DNA of 7,706 nt from JAVBNW01 sp031551255 (lineage in GTDB: Bacteria; Bacillota; Clostridia; Christensenellales; UBA1750), in NCBI GenBank assembly GCA_031551255.1, contig JAVBNW010000144.1:1-7706 (forward strand), written 5' to 3'. Of the stretch, positions 1 to 5,408 are shown piece by piece; position 1 is the stretch's first letter; every line of letters begins with the position of its first letter. Position numbers and translations under genes: made by a program. The notes beneath the pieces were generated by a model. That model had not been told where the DNA came from. It saw only the letters and a program-made list of their open reading frames with translations, and ran no database searches.

Positions 1-450
1 AGCGTTGATTTTGTAACTGCGGCGACGGCATTTCATTGGTTTAACAGACAGATGTTTCAAGTAGAGTGCCAGCGCATCCTATACCCGGAAGGAAAAATTG
101 TGATTATTTCGAACAAGGGTGATTCTGAGAGTGATATTATACAAGGGTATTATGACATGCGCAAAAAATACGGTATCGGCAGAAAGGACCCAAAAAACAG
201 AGCAGATGGCCCTGACGGCTTTTTTAAAAACAACACTTATGAGTATAGGGCTTTCAGGAATGATTTATTATTCAATCGAGAAAATTTTTTGGGTAGAAAT
301 TTATCGTCGTCATACTGTCCAAAGGAAGAAACAGACCCGGAGAAATATCACGGCTGGATGCGAGAATCAAGTGAACTTTTTGACAAGTATAGTGTAAACG
401 GAATTTTGCGCTACCCCCATTTTACACAGTGTTTTATTGGGAGAGTATAG
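1..450 (+). CDS. Class I SAM-dependent methyltransferase, C-terminal part (5' end outside window)
   Basis: The reading frame is open from base 1 to a TAG at 448-450 and gives 149 residues. The first residues, SVDFVTAATAFHWF, match the motif IV region of Methyltransf_11-type enzymes (SxDxVxAxxAFHWF). They are followed by an E..RIL.P.GK stretch typical of the next strand and helix. The SAM-binding glycine motif would lie upstream of the window and cannot be checked. The rest (NRADGPDGFF to YPHFTQCFIGRV) resembles the C-terminal lid of small stand-alone methyltransferases of clostridia; the substrate cannot be predicted. An ATG at 52 exists, but the family match begins before it, so it is not the start. 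Family assignment is fairly sure; specific function is unknown. The gene is A+T-rich compared with the right-hand operon and is followed by a repeated spacer, like its neighbours. Confidence 0.8.
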   Translation, partial: SVDFVTAATAFHWFNRQMFQVECQRILYPEGKIVIISNKGDSESDIIQGYYDMRKKYGIGRKDPKNRADGPDGFFKNNTYEYRAFRNDLLFNRENFLGRNLSSSYCPKEETDPEKYHGWMRESSELFDKYSVNGILRYPHFTQCFIGRV

Positions 451-639
451 CCATTTGCTACGTTAGCCGCCATGCAAGATAGGGAATTGCGTGGCGATCA
501 TTTTAGTCCATCGGCACAGGATTTGAGATGGTGTCAAGATAGGACTAAAGATTGTGCCGTGGCAAAGCAATCATCTATGTAATATTTATTTTCAAAGGTT
601 TGGTGGCACAGCATATTGGTTCAGCATAAGGAGGCTATG
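451..639 (+). repeat. Repeated terminator-promoter spacer, copy 1
   Basis: This 189-bp spacer aligns by eye with the spacers at 1159-1360 and 2162-2347, and its first part aligns with 2753-2833. In order it holds: a hairpin with arms CGCCATGCA (468-476) and TGCGTGGCG (488-496) followed by ATCATTTT; the block CGGCACAGG (511-519); the box TGGTGTCAAGATAGGA (529-544); a weak -10-like TAATAT (580-585) after TG; and CAGCATATTGG (609-619), which corresponds to CAGAGTATTTG in the other copies. It ends with AAGGAGG at 628-634. The similarity is direct sequence observation; that the copies move or recombine is inference. Confidence 0.75.
468..504 (+). terminator. Degenerate hairpin terminator after the methyltransferase gene
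   Basis: A nine-pair stem (CGCCATGCA with TGCGTGGCG, one G-U pair) encloses an 11-nt loop and is followed by ATCATTTT. It is closely related to the stronger terminator at 2769-2808, but the T-tract here is interrupted, so termination may be weak. Confidence 0.5.
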
Positions 640-1158
640 ATGGAAAGCACATTAAAACTTGTTTTCCCTACTCTTGATCACAAAGACGATGCTTGGACAT
701 ATAGGCAAGAACACATAGTTTATGGAGAACCGACCATTCACGGCAGCGGCGGTTTGCTTAGGATGGAGAATTATGAAAGTTGGCTTGAAAAAATAACCAA
801 TGCATTATCGGCTCCGCAAACAGGCCGGGTAAATTGTCAAACATACTTTGCTTTTTATAAGGATACAATTGTTGGGACCATTCAAATTAGAGAAACACTC
901 AATGACGCGCTAATGAATACAGGCGGACACATTGGTTACGGTGTTCGGCCTTCTGAAAGAAGGAAAGGGTATGCGACGGCGATGCTGTTCCTTGCTCTTG
1001 AAAAGTGCCGCAAACTTGGAATGGAAAAAGTTCTTATAACTTGTGATAAAAGTAACATTGCTTCAGCTAAAACAATACAAAAATGCAATGGCATTTTGGA
1101 AAACGAATTCATTGAGAGTGATGATAATATTATCCAAAGATACTGGATTAAACTTTAG
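640..1158 (+). CDS. GNAT-family N-acetyltransferase
   Basis: This is a predicted acetyl-CoA-dependent N-acetyltransferase of 172 residues, a usual length for the family. The core acetyl-CoA-binding motif A is clear: GYGVRPSERRKGYATAML, with the R/Q-x-x-G-x-A loop as RRKGYA at about residues 108-113, then a helix (LALEKCRKLGM) and the strand VLITCDKSNIASAKTIQKC. That last stretch is the usual motif B, where the Asn and Ser-Ala-Lys precede the family's C-terminal helix. The set resembles COG3981-type acetyltransferases, but the acceptor (small molecule, antibiotic or protein) cannot be read from the sequence. Two ATGs lie at 637 and 640. The second is preferred because the AAGGAGG at 628-634 is only 2 nt from the first and 5 nt from the second. 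The gene stands alone, flanked on both sides by copies of the repeated spacer. Confidence 0.85.
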   Translation: MESTLKLVFPTLDHKDDAWTYRQEHIVYGEPTIHGSGGLLRMENYESWLEKITNALSAPQTGRVNCQTYFAFYKDTIVGTIQIRETLNDALMNTGGHIGYGVRPSERRKGYATAMLFLALEKCRKLGMEKVLITCDKSNIASAKTIQKCNGILENEFIESDDNIIQRYWIKL

Positions 1159-1360
1159 CCATCCAAAATAAGCTTTTGCTATGCCTTTCGCGATGCAAGC
1201 TATCAAGAATCGCGCGGCGCCGCAGGCAAACGACCCGCACTGGTATCGAGGTTGGACTGAAATATCGATTTCAATCGATTCGGTTTCTGCGGTATACTCA
1301 ATCCGACAAACTTGTGGCAACGCAGAGTATTTGCTTATCTACCGTTGATGGAGGTTCGTA
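1159..1360 (+). repeat. Repeated terminator-promoter spacer, copy 2
   Basis: This 202-bp spacer is the most diverged copy. Seen in order: GATGCAAG with CGCGCGGCG (about 1193-1220), the counterpart of the hairpin, though its pairing has decayed and CGCGAT/ATCGCG (1190-1195 and 1209-1214) is now the better stem; CCGCAGGC (1220-1227); TGGTATCGAGGTTGGA (1241-1256), matching 12 of 16 positions of the box in copies 1 and 3; TATACT (1293-1298); and CAGAGTATTTG (1323-1333), identical to copy 3. It ends in GGAGG shortly before the ATG at 1361. No T-tract follows the hairpin, so termination after the acetyltransferase gene is doubtful. Confidence 0.65.
1264..1298 (+). promoter_or_regulatory. Candidate promoter of the TIM-barrel gene with a possible operator
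   Basis: TATACT at 1293-1298 is a good -10 box. The -35 position 17 bp upstream (TTCAAT, 1270-1275) is poor. Overlapping it are two direct copies of ATCGATT (1264-1270 and 1274-1280), 10 bp apart, about one helical turn. They could bind an activator or repressor that compensates for the weak -35. The -10 is in a position equivalent to TATACT at 2290-2295 in the next spacer. Confidence 0.45.
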
Positions 1361-2161
1361 ATGAAAATTGGGGTTTCTCTTGGGTTGCATAAACTTCCGC
1401 TTTTTGATGAACTGTATCGAGGCTTTCCTATCCGTCATATACAGCTTGGCGCCTTCTCACCCGATAGAACGGACTTGAATGAAATGATAAAAACCGTATC
1501 TTTGTTCCGTGATCATCATCCGGACATCGAGATAAGTCATCATGCATATCCATACAATCTAGCGGAGAAAGTCGATGTTGTCAGGAGACTATGGATTGAC
1601 CTCGCGAAGCGCAATGTTGAATTCGCGAAGCAGATAGGATGCAGCTTTGTGAATTTCCACTTGGGCGCGGGGATCGATGCCGCGAAAAGAGAACATCGCG
1701 GTGCGTTATTGGAAACACTTGTTTTCGGATTGTGCGAAATCGTTGATTTGGCCCAGAAATATACAATGCAAGTGCACATCGAAAACGTTTATCCCGAACA
1801 ACGATGCAGCGATTTTTGCTGGATCGGCGATCGAACAAGCGATTTTGACTTCGTTTTCAATAAAATTAAGGCGGATAACCTAAAGCTATGTTATGACTAT
1901 GGGCACGGTAATTTGGATGAACATGGTATAGAGATTCTAAAAAACCATGCAGGAAAATTGGGTAGCACACATTCCCATGATAATGACCAAATCAGCGACA
2001 TTCACTGGCCGATCGGCGTAAAAGGTCGTGGGACAATCCAGTGGCAGGCGGAGATTGAGTATCTAAAAAACATCGCATTTGACGGGCCGTTTATTCTCGA
2101 GAGTTTTTATGACGAGCAAATTCAGTCGCTGAATTATTTACATACTTTGGGTGTAGCATAA
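1361..2161 (+). CDS. AP-endonuclease-2-type TIM-barrel protein, probable sugar (phosphate) isomerase/epimerase
   Basis: The 266-residue protein has the length and metal-ligand pattern of the xylose-isomerase-like TIM-barrel family (PF01261). Visible candidate ligands are His60/His61 (SHHAYP), His100 (NFHLGAG), Glu141 (HIENVYP), Asp179 and His182 (CYDYGHGN), His204/His206 (THSHDND), Asp213 and His215 (DIHWPIGVKGRG) and Glu247 (ILESF). This is close to the full endonuclease IV-type set, so the protein is probably an active metal enzyme. The family includes sugar isomerases, epimerases and endonuclease IV. The lack of a recognisable DNA-binding pattern and common annotation practice favour a sugar role, but endonuclease IV-like activity is not excluded. 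GGAGG lies 6 nt before the ATG, which supports this start. No sugar-pathway gene is adjacent; the flanks are repeated spacers. Confidence 0.8.
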   Translation: MKIGVSLGLHKLPLFDELYRGFPIRHIQLGAFSPDRTDLNEMIKTVSLFRDHHPDIEISHHAYPYNLAEKVDVVRRLWIDLAKRNVEFAKQIGCSFVNFHLGAGIDAAKREHRGALLETLVFGLCEIVDLAQKYTMQVHIENVYPEQRCSDFCWIGDRTSDFDFVFNKIKADNLKLCYDYGHGNLDEHGIEILKNHAGKLGSTHSHDNDQISDIHWPIGVKGRGTIQWQAEIEYLKNIAFDGPFILESFYDEQIQSLNYLHTLGVA

Positions 2162-2347
2162 GCATTCGCGCATAAACCGCAGCGCAAGTTTTGTACACTT
2201 TTGGGCGACGTTTTCCTCCCGCAGGCACGCGACCGGGTTGGTGTCAAGATAGGATTCAAGCATTTATTGGGTTCGAGCAGCTTTTATGCTATACTTATTT
2301 GAAAAATCCCTGGTAGTTCAGAGTATTTGTGTTCGTGGAGGGTTAAT
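2162..2347 (+). repeat. Repeated terminator-promoter spacer, copy 3
   Basis: This 186-bp spacer is homologous to copies 1 and 2. Seen in order: ACCGCAGCGCAAG and TTTTGGGCGACGTTTT (about 2178-2214), a diverged counterpart of the hairpin plus T-run; CCCGCAGGC (2219-2227); TGGTGTCAAGATAGGATTCAAG's first 16 bases at 2239-2254, identical to copy 1; TATACT (2290-2295); CAGAGTATTTG (2319-2329), identical to copy 2; and GGAGG just before the ATG at 2348. The distance from the TGGTGTCAAG box to the ATG is nearly the same as in copy 1 (109 against 111 bp). Confidence 0.7.
2267..2295 (+). promoter_or_regulatory. Candidate extended -10 promoter of the deoxyribosyltransferase-like gene
   Basis: TATACT at 2290-2295 is preceded by TGC, giving an extended -10 (TGnTATACT). 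TTGGGT at 2267-2272 lies 17 bp upstream as a half-matching -35. Transcription would begin near 2302 and give a leader of about 45 nt that contains the conserved CAGAGTATTTG box. This is the best-formed promoter among the repeated spacers. Confidence 0.55.
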
Positions 2348-2752
2348 ATGAAATTTTACATAGCTTCAAAACTCGGAAATCACATACAAGTACAATCCCT
2401 TGCGAAGCTACTAAAAGCCAACGGTTGGGAGCACACATATGATTGGACAATTCATGGGTCAAATAAGGAAACCGATATTGAAATATTAAAAAGTATTGCA
2501 CGGAAGGAGTTTGATGGCGTAAAAAATGCAGATATCGTCATCGTTCTTACGCCACAGGGGAGAGGAACACATGCTGAATTGGGTATGGCAATTGCATTAA
2601 ACAAGGTGGTCTACATTTGCCATTCCGATGACACTTACTTTAAGTGCGACGATAATACTTCTACGTTCTACTGGCTTCCACAAGTCAAACACCTTGTCGG
2701 TACAATTGAGGATGTAGCCATTGAATTGAAAACTATTTACCCAATGGTATAA
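2348..2752 (+). CDS. Nucleoside 2-deoxyribosyltransferase-like protein
   Basis: The 134-residue protein resembles the nucleoside 2-deoxyribosyltransferase family (PF05014). Those enzymes exchange bases on deoxyribonucleosides through a covalent Glu intermediate, and relatives hydrolyse N-glycosidic bonds. It opens with MKFYIASKLG, the first strand and nucleotide-site loop. It continues with NADIVIVLTPQGRGTHAELGMAIALNKVVY at 60-89, in which Asp62 and Glu77 match the conserved Asp and the nucleophile Glu of the GT..E.G.A motif. Length is close to the family norm of about 140-160. The real substrate is uncertain: many short homologues in accessory regions have unknown roles, including nucleotide-signal processing in defence. 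GGAGG at 2337-2341 with a 6-nt gap selects the ATG at 2348 over the upstream in-frame TTG. The gene is the last of the repeat-framed array and ends at a strong terminator. Confidence 0.78.
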   Translation: MKFYIASKLGNHIQVQSLAKLLKANGWEHTYDWTIHGSNKETDIEILKSIARKEFDGVKNADIVIVLTPQGRGTHAELGMAIALNKVVYICHSDDTYFKCDDNTSTFYWLPQVKHLVGTIEDVAIELKTIYPMV

Positions 2753-2833
2753 ACATTTACTACGCCAGCCGCCATGCAGAGTAGAAGATTTGCGTGGCGG
2801 TCTTTTTTGGGTTTCACCGGCACAGGCTTTACC
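2753..2833 (+). repeat. Repeated spacer, partial copy 4 (terminator half only)
   Basis: From CATTTACTACGCCAGCCGCC through the hairpin to CACCGGCACAGGCTTT, this stretch aligns with 451-523 of copy 1 at most positions. The TGGTGTCAAG box, promoter and leader box that follow in the other copies are missing here. It thus marks the end of the array next to the oppositely oriented housekeeping operon. Confidence 0.7.
2769..2808 (+). terminator. Intrinsic terminator of the left gene array
   Basis: CCGCCATGCA (2769-2778) pairs with TGCGTGGCGG (2791-2800) as a ten-pair stem with one G-U pair and a 12-nt loop. TCTTTTTT follows directly. This is a textbook rho-independent terminator 16 bp after the deoxyribosyltransferase-like stop codon, and it is the intact form of the hairpin in the other spacers. 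Confidence 0.88.
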
Positions 2834-2868
2834 CATGCACTTTTGCGGCTTGGCGCGCATAGAAAGGT

Positions 2869-3030
2869 TATCGTCACCGAACCCCAAAACACACAAGTCC
2901 AACGACGGATCGATTCCCCTCACTTCGTCGGGCTCAGCCGCCATAGCTACGTATATGCCTCCTTCCCCTTCCTCGGGAGGAAAACCTCCCCTTCGCTGTC
3001 TTTTAAGCGCTTTGGGGTTCGGTAACCATA
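2869..3030. repeat. Inverted-repeat-bounded element (possible MITE-like or structured-RNA element)
   Basis: ACCGAACCCCAAA at 2876-2888 is a perfect inverted match of TTTGGGGTTCGGT at 3011-3023. Extending outward gives 18 of 20 matches (2869-2888 against 3011-3030). The roughly 120-bp interior has a further GGGAGG-AAAA-CCTCCC hairpin (2975-2990) and no convincing gene. No clear target-site duplication is visible at the ends. Possibilities are a small non-autonomous mobile element, a dispersed intergenic repeat or a long foldback at the operon end. The sequence between the two convergent terminators otherwise holds nothing recognisable. Confidence 0.55.
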
Positions 3031-3033
3031 TGC

Positions 3034-3067
3034 AAAAGGATGCCCGGCCGCACTTGGCCGAGCATCC
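3034..3067 (-). terminator. Intrinsic terminator of the ispH-rpsA operon
   Basis: Read on the minus strand, GGATGCTCGGCC and GGCCGGGCATCC form a 12-pair stem with one wobble and a 6-nt loop (arms at 3056-3067 and 3038-3049). TTTT follows at 3037-3034. It begins 27 bp after the ispH-rpsA stop codon. Confidence 0.88.
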
Positions 3068-3094
3068 CCCCGCTTATTATCGCATAATGGGCGT

Positions 3095-5305
3095 TTATTC
3101 GTTGACCGTCTCTTCCCCGGCGTCGATCTTTTCGACTTCGTTCGAAGGTTCTTCGTCGTTACGGGCGGATTCGCCGGTCGTCGGAGACAGTACCTCGGCG
3201 ATCCCCTCGCCCACCGGCACCGCATCCGGGTCGCTCTGGAAGGATTCGCTCGACGCGGCGAGCACCGCCTCGCCAAGGTCGGTGGGCAGCTCATCCAACA
3301 TATCGTGCGGGGCGTTCGCGCCGAGCGCCTCGCGGATGGACAGGCTGATGCGCTTGGCTTCGGGGTTGACATCCAGCACCTTCACCTGCACCATCTGGCC
3401 GACCTGCAAGGCATCTTCCACGCGGTTGACGCGGGTATTGGAAATCTGCGAAATGTGCACAAGGCCGTCCAGGCCCGGCTCCAGCTCGACAAACGCGCCG
3501 AAGGTGACCATGCGCACCACCTTGCCCTCTACGATGGAACCCACCGGGTAGGTGACGGGCGCGTTGTCCCACGGCTTGGCCTGCAACTGCTTAAGGCCCA
3601 GCGCAATGGGCTCGCGCGCGCGGGCGACGGTGGGAACCTGCACGGGCACCACGTCGGTGGGCTTGACGCCGTCGCTGGGCTGGCGCACGCGTCCCCAGCT
3701 CAGATCCGTTACGTGGATCAGGCCGTCCATGCCCCCGATGTCCACAAAGGCCCCAAAGTCGGTAAGCCTGCGCACTACGCCGTGAACCGTCGAGCCCACG
3801 ACAAGCTTCTCCCACAGTCCTTCCTTAATCTTTTTAGATTCTTCGACGATCACGGCCTTGCGCGATGCCACCAAGCGGCGCTTGGTGCGGTCGACCTCGA
3901 TGATTTTCAGCTTCATTTCCTGCCCGATGAACTGGTCGATCTTTTCGACATAGCGCTCGGCTAGCTGCGATGCGGGCACAAAGGTGCGCACGCCCATCAC
4001 CGAGCAGATCAGCCCGCCCTTGACGACGTCCTTGCCGATCCCTTCGACGTATTCGCCGCTGTCGGCCTTTTCAACCAGGCCGTCCCAGTTCTTCATTACG
4101 AGAATGTTGCGCTGGGAAAGAAGCACGTTGCCCTCTCCGTCGTTCACCTTGACAACCTCGACCTCGATCTCGTCGCCGATCTTAAATTCGTCGCGGGGAT
4201 CGCCGTCGGAGGTCAGTTCGGCGCGCGGAATGATGCCATCGGATTTATAGCCGATGTTGACGCAGACTTCATCTTCCGTAATCTGAACGATGGTGCCGAC
4301 CACAACCTGACCGGGCTTGATGGAAACCAGTGTCTTTTCAAACTCCGCCATAAAGTTGGAGTTTTCGTCGGACACGGGCTCCTGGGTTTCCGCCGCATCG
4401 TCCGCCACGGGCTGTGCCTGTGCCGTTTCGTCCGTGCCCATGATCTCCTCCTGGGTCTTGTTGTCAAGTTCACTCATGAAAGTTACAACCTCCTTGATTA
4501 TCTCATCCGGCGTGGAAGCGCCGGCTGTGATCCCGATCGCTTGGGCCCCCACAAGTTCCCGCACGGGAATCTCGCTCGCCTCTTCAATTAAATACGCGTT
4601 TGTATGCTTAGAACATAGCTCGTATAGCTTTTTCGTATTGGCGCTTTGCCATCCGCCTATGATCAGCATCGCGTCTACTTCTTTGGCGATGGCAACCGCC
4701 TCGGCCTGCCGCTCGGCCGTCGCCGCGCAGATCGTATCGATGGCGGTAAGCTTCGCAATCCTTTCGCGCAAAGCCGCAACGGCTGCTTCCCAAACATCGC
4801 GCGCCATCGTCGTTTGTGCCACGACCAACGCACCGGACAACTCGGGAAGCGCATCGGCCCCGCGCGCATCCGCCACTACATACGCATCTCCCCGGGCATG
4901 GCTCGCGATCGCCCGCACCTCGGGATGCTCGGCATCTCCTACCACGATCACCGGGCCTTCTTGCGCCGCGGCGACAAGATCGTGAATGCGCTTCACGCAA
5001 GGGCATGTCGCATCCAGAATCTCCGCCCCCGCCGCGGCCAGCCTGTCCATCGTTTCGCGGCTCGCGCCGTGTGAGCGGATGACCGCGCGCTGGCCGGGAA
5101 GCACGCCGTCCGAATCCTCCACCACCTTGGCTCCCATCGCGCCAAGACGCGCTACCACGTGCGGGTTATGGACAATCGGCCCCAGCGTAACCGCAGGAAG
5201 GCCGCCCGCGAGGGCTTCTTCCACCGTGCGCACGGCCCTGCGCACCCCATAGCAAAAACCGGCGCTTTTTGCCACGATAAGCCGCAAACTTGTCGACTTC
5301 GACAT
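3095..5305 (-). CDS. ispH-rpsA: Fused 4-hydroxy-3-methylbut-2-enyl diphosphate reductase (IspH) and ribosomal protein S1
   Basis: A 736-residue fusion of a kind known in Clostridia. Residues 7-280 are IspH, the last MEP-pathway enzyme, which makes isopentenyl and dimethylallyl diphosphate with an Fe-S cluster. The cluster cysteines are Cys18 (GFCYGV), Cys101 (DATCPC) and Cys193 (TICAAT). Substrate-site residues include His46, His79, His127 and Glu129 (EHPEV), Thr165/Thr166 (AQTT), Ser221/Asn223 (SANTKKLYE) and Ser264. An acidic linker (281-329) joins four S1 RNA-binding domains at about 330-400, 415-483, 501-573 and 588-657. An acidic disordered tail ends the protein. S1 of Bacillota is shorter than the six-domain enterobacterial form, so four domains is normal. 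The third domain has an unusual proline-rich end. GGAGAG 9 nt before the ATG supports the start. The gene is last in the operon, 74 bp after plsC. Confidence 0.95.
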   Translation of the reverse strand: MSKSTSLRLIVAKSAGFCYGVRRAVRTVEEALAGGLPAVTLGPIVHNPHVVARLGAMGAKVVEDSDGVLPGQRAVIRSHGASRETMDRLAAAGAEILDATCPCVKRIHDLVAAAQEGPVIVVGDAEHPEVRAIASHARGDAYVVADARGADALPELSGALVVAQTTMARDVWEAAVAALRERIAKLTAIDTICAATAERQAEAVAIAKEVDAMLIIGGWQSANTKKLYELCSKHTNAYLIEEASEIPVRELVGAQAIGITAGASTPDEIIKEVVTFMSELDNKTQEEIMGTDETAQAQPVADDAAETQEPVSDENSNFMAEFEKTLVSIKPGQVVVGTIVQITEDEVCVNIGYKSDGIIPRAELTSDGDPRDEFKIGDEIEVEVVKVNDGEGNVLLSQRNILVMKNWDGLVEKADSGEYVEGIGKDVVKGGLICSVMGVRTFVPASQLAERYVEKIDQFIGQEMKLKIIEVDRTKRRLVASRKAVIVEESKKIKEGLWEKLVVGSTVHGVVRRLTDFGAFVDIGGMDGLIHVTDLSWGRVRQPSDGVKPTDVVPVQVPTVARAREPIALGLKQLQAKPWDNAPVTYPVGSIVEGKVVRMVTFGAFVELEPGLDGLVHISQISNTRVNRVEDALQVGQMVQVKVLDVNPEAKRISLSIREALGANAPHDMLDELPTDLGEAVLAASSESFQSDPDAVPVGEGIAEVLSPTTGESARNDEEPSNEVEKIDAGEETVNE
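4439..4452 (-). promoter_or_regulatory. Internal Shine-Dalgarno and in-frame ATG (second) at the IspH/S1 junction
   Basis: AGGAGG (4452-4447) is followed after 5 nt by an in-frame ATG (4441-4439, Met289), near-ideal geometry for initiation. Starting here would give a 448-residue four-domain S1 with the acidic N-terminal linker. It lies only 12 codons after the first internal site. Confidence 0.55.
4475..4495 (-). promoter_or_regulatory. Internal Shine-Dalgarno and in-frame ATG (first) at the IspH/S1 junction
   Basis: AAGGAGGT occurs at 4495-4488 inside the codons for Ile-Lys-Glu-Val, and an in-frame ATG (Met277) lies at 4477-4475, 11 nt after AAGGAGG. It sits exactly where the IspH domain ends, so initiation here would make a free S1-type protein of 460 residues. 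The Lys-Glu codons may be kept for protein reasons, so the match could be partly fortuitous. Confidence 0.5.
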
Positions 5306-5378
5306 TCGTCAGCTCTCCATCTTTAACACATTCGATCTATGTTCTGGAAATCCTTCTTTTTCATGGAAAATAACCAGT

Positions 5379-5408
5379 ATTATAGGTTTTCCTTGCCGCC
5401 GACGCCAA
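5379..5408 (-). promoter_or_regulatory. Candidate promoter for ispH-rpsA overlapping the plsC stop codon
   Basis: On the minus strand TATAAT (5384-5379) is a perfect -10, with TTGGCG (5408-5403, four of six matches) 18 bp upstream. The plsC stop TAA lies inside the -10 box. Transcription would start near 5372 and give a leader of about 65 nt. A separate promoter would suit a ribosomal protein needed in higher amount than the other operon products. Confidence 0.55.

Noticed and set aside
529..540. TTGACA -35 on the minus strand within the TGGTGTCAAG box
   Set aside because: A perfect TTGACA is there in copies 1 and 3, but no -10-like hexamer lies 16-18 bp downstream on that strand in either copy, and no minus-strand gene follows.
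451..1230. Integron attC sites as explanation of the gene array
   Set aside because: The spacers hold hairpins but lack paired RYYYAAC and GTTRRRY core sites, include full promoters, and no integron integrase is in the window. Another mechanism is more likely.
2597..2944. Minus-strand open frame of 115 codons
   Set aside because: It starts inside the inverted-repeat element, crosses the strong terminator and runs antisense through the end of the deoxyribosyltransferase-like gene. Its SD is 14 nt away and the protein resembles no family.
2932..2950. AGCCGCCAT inside the inverted-repeat element as another spacer copy
   Set aside because: Only nine bases match the hairpin arm of the spacers and the flanks diverge at once, so it is probably coincidence.
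2774..3025. Plus-strand open frame of 83 codons across the intergenic region
   Set aside because: It begins inside the terminator hairpin, has no SD and simply reads through the inverted-repeat element.
2790..3551. Plus-strand open frame of 253 codons
   Set aside because: Most of it is antisense to the S1 domains of the fusion gene; composition (Ser/Thr/Pro-rich) is typical of an antisense shadow of G+C-rich coding DNA.
3591..3815. Frameshift in the third S1 domain
   Set aside because: The other frames give arginine-rich text with no S1 motif, and the original frame keeps the correct length to the next conserved block.
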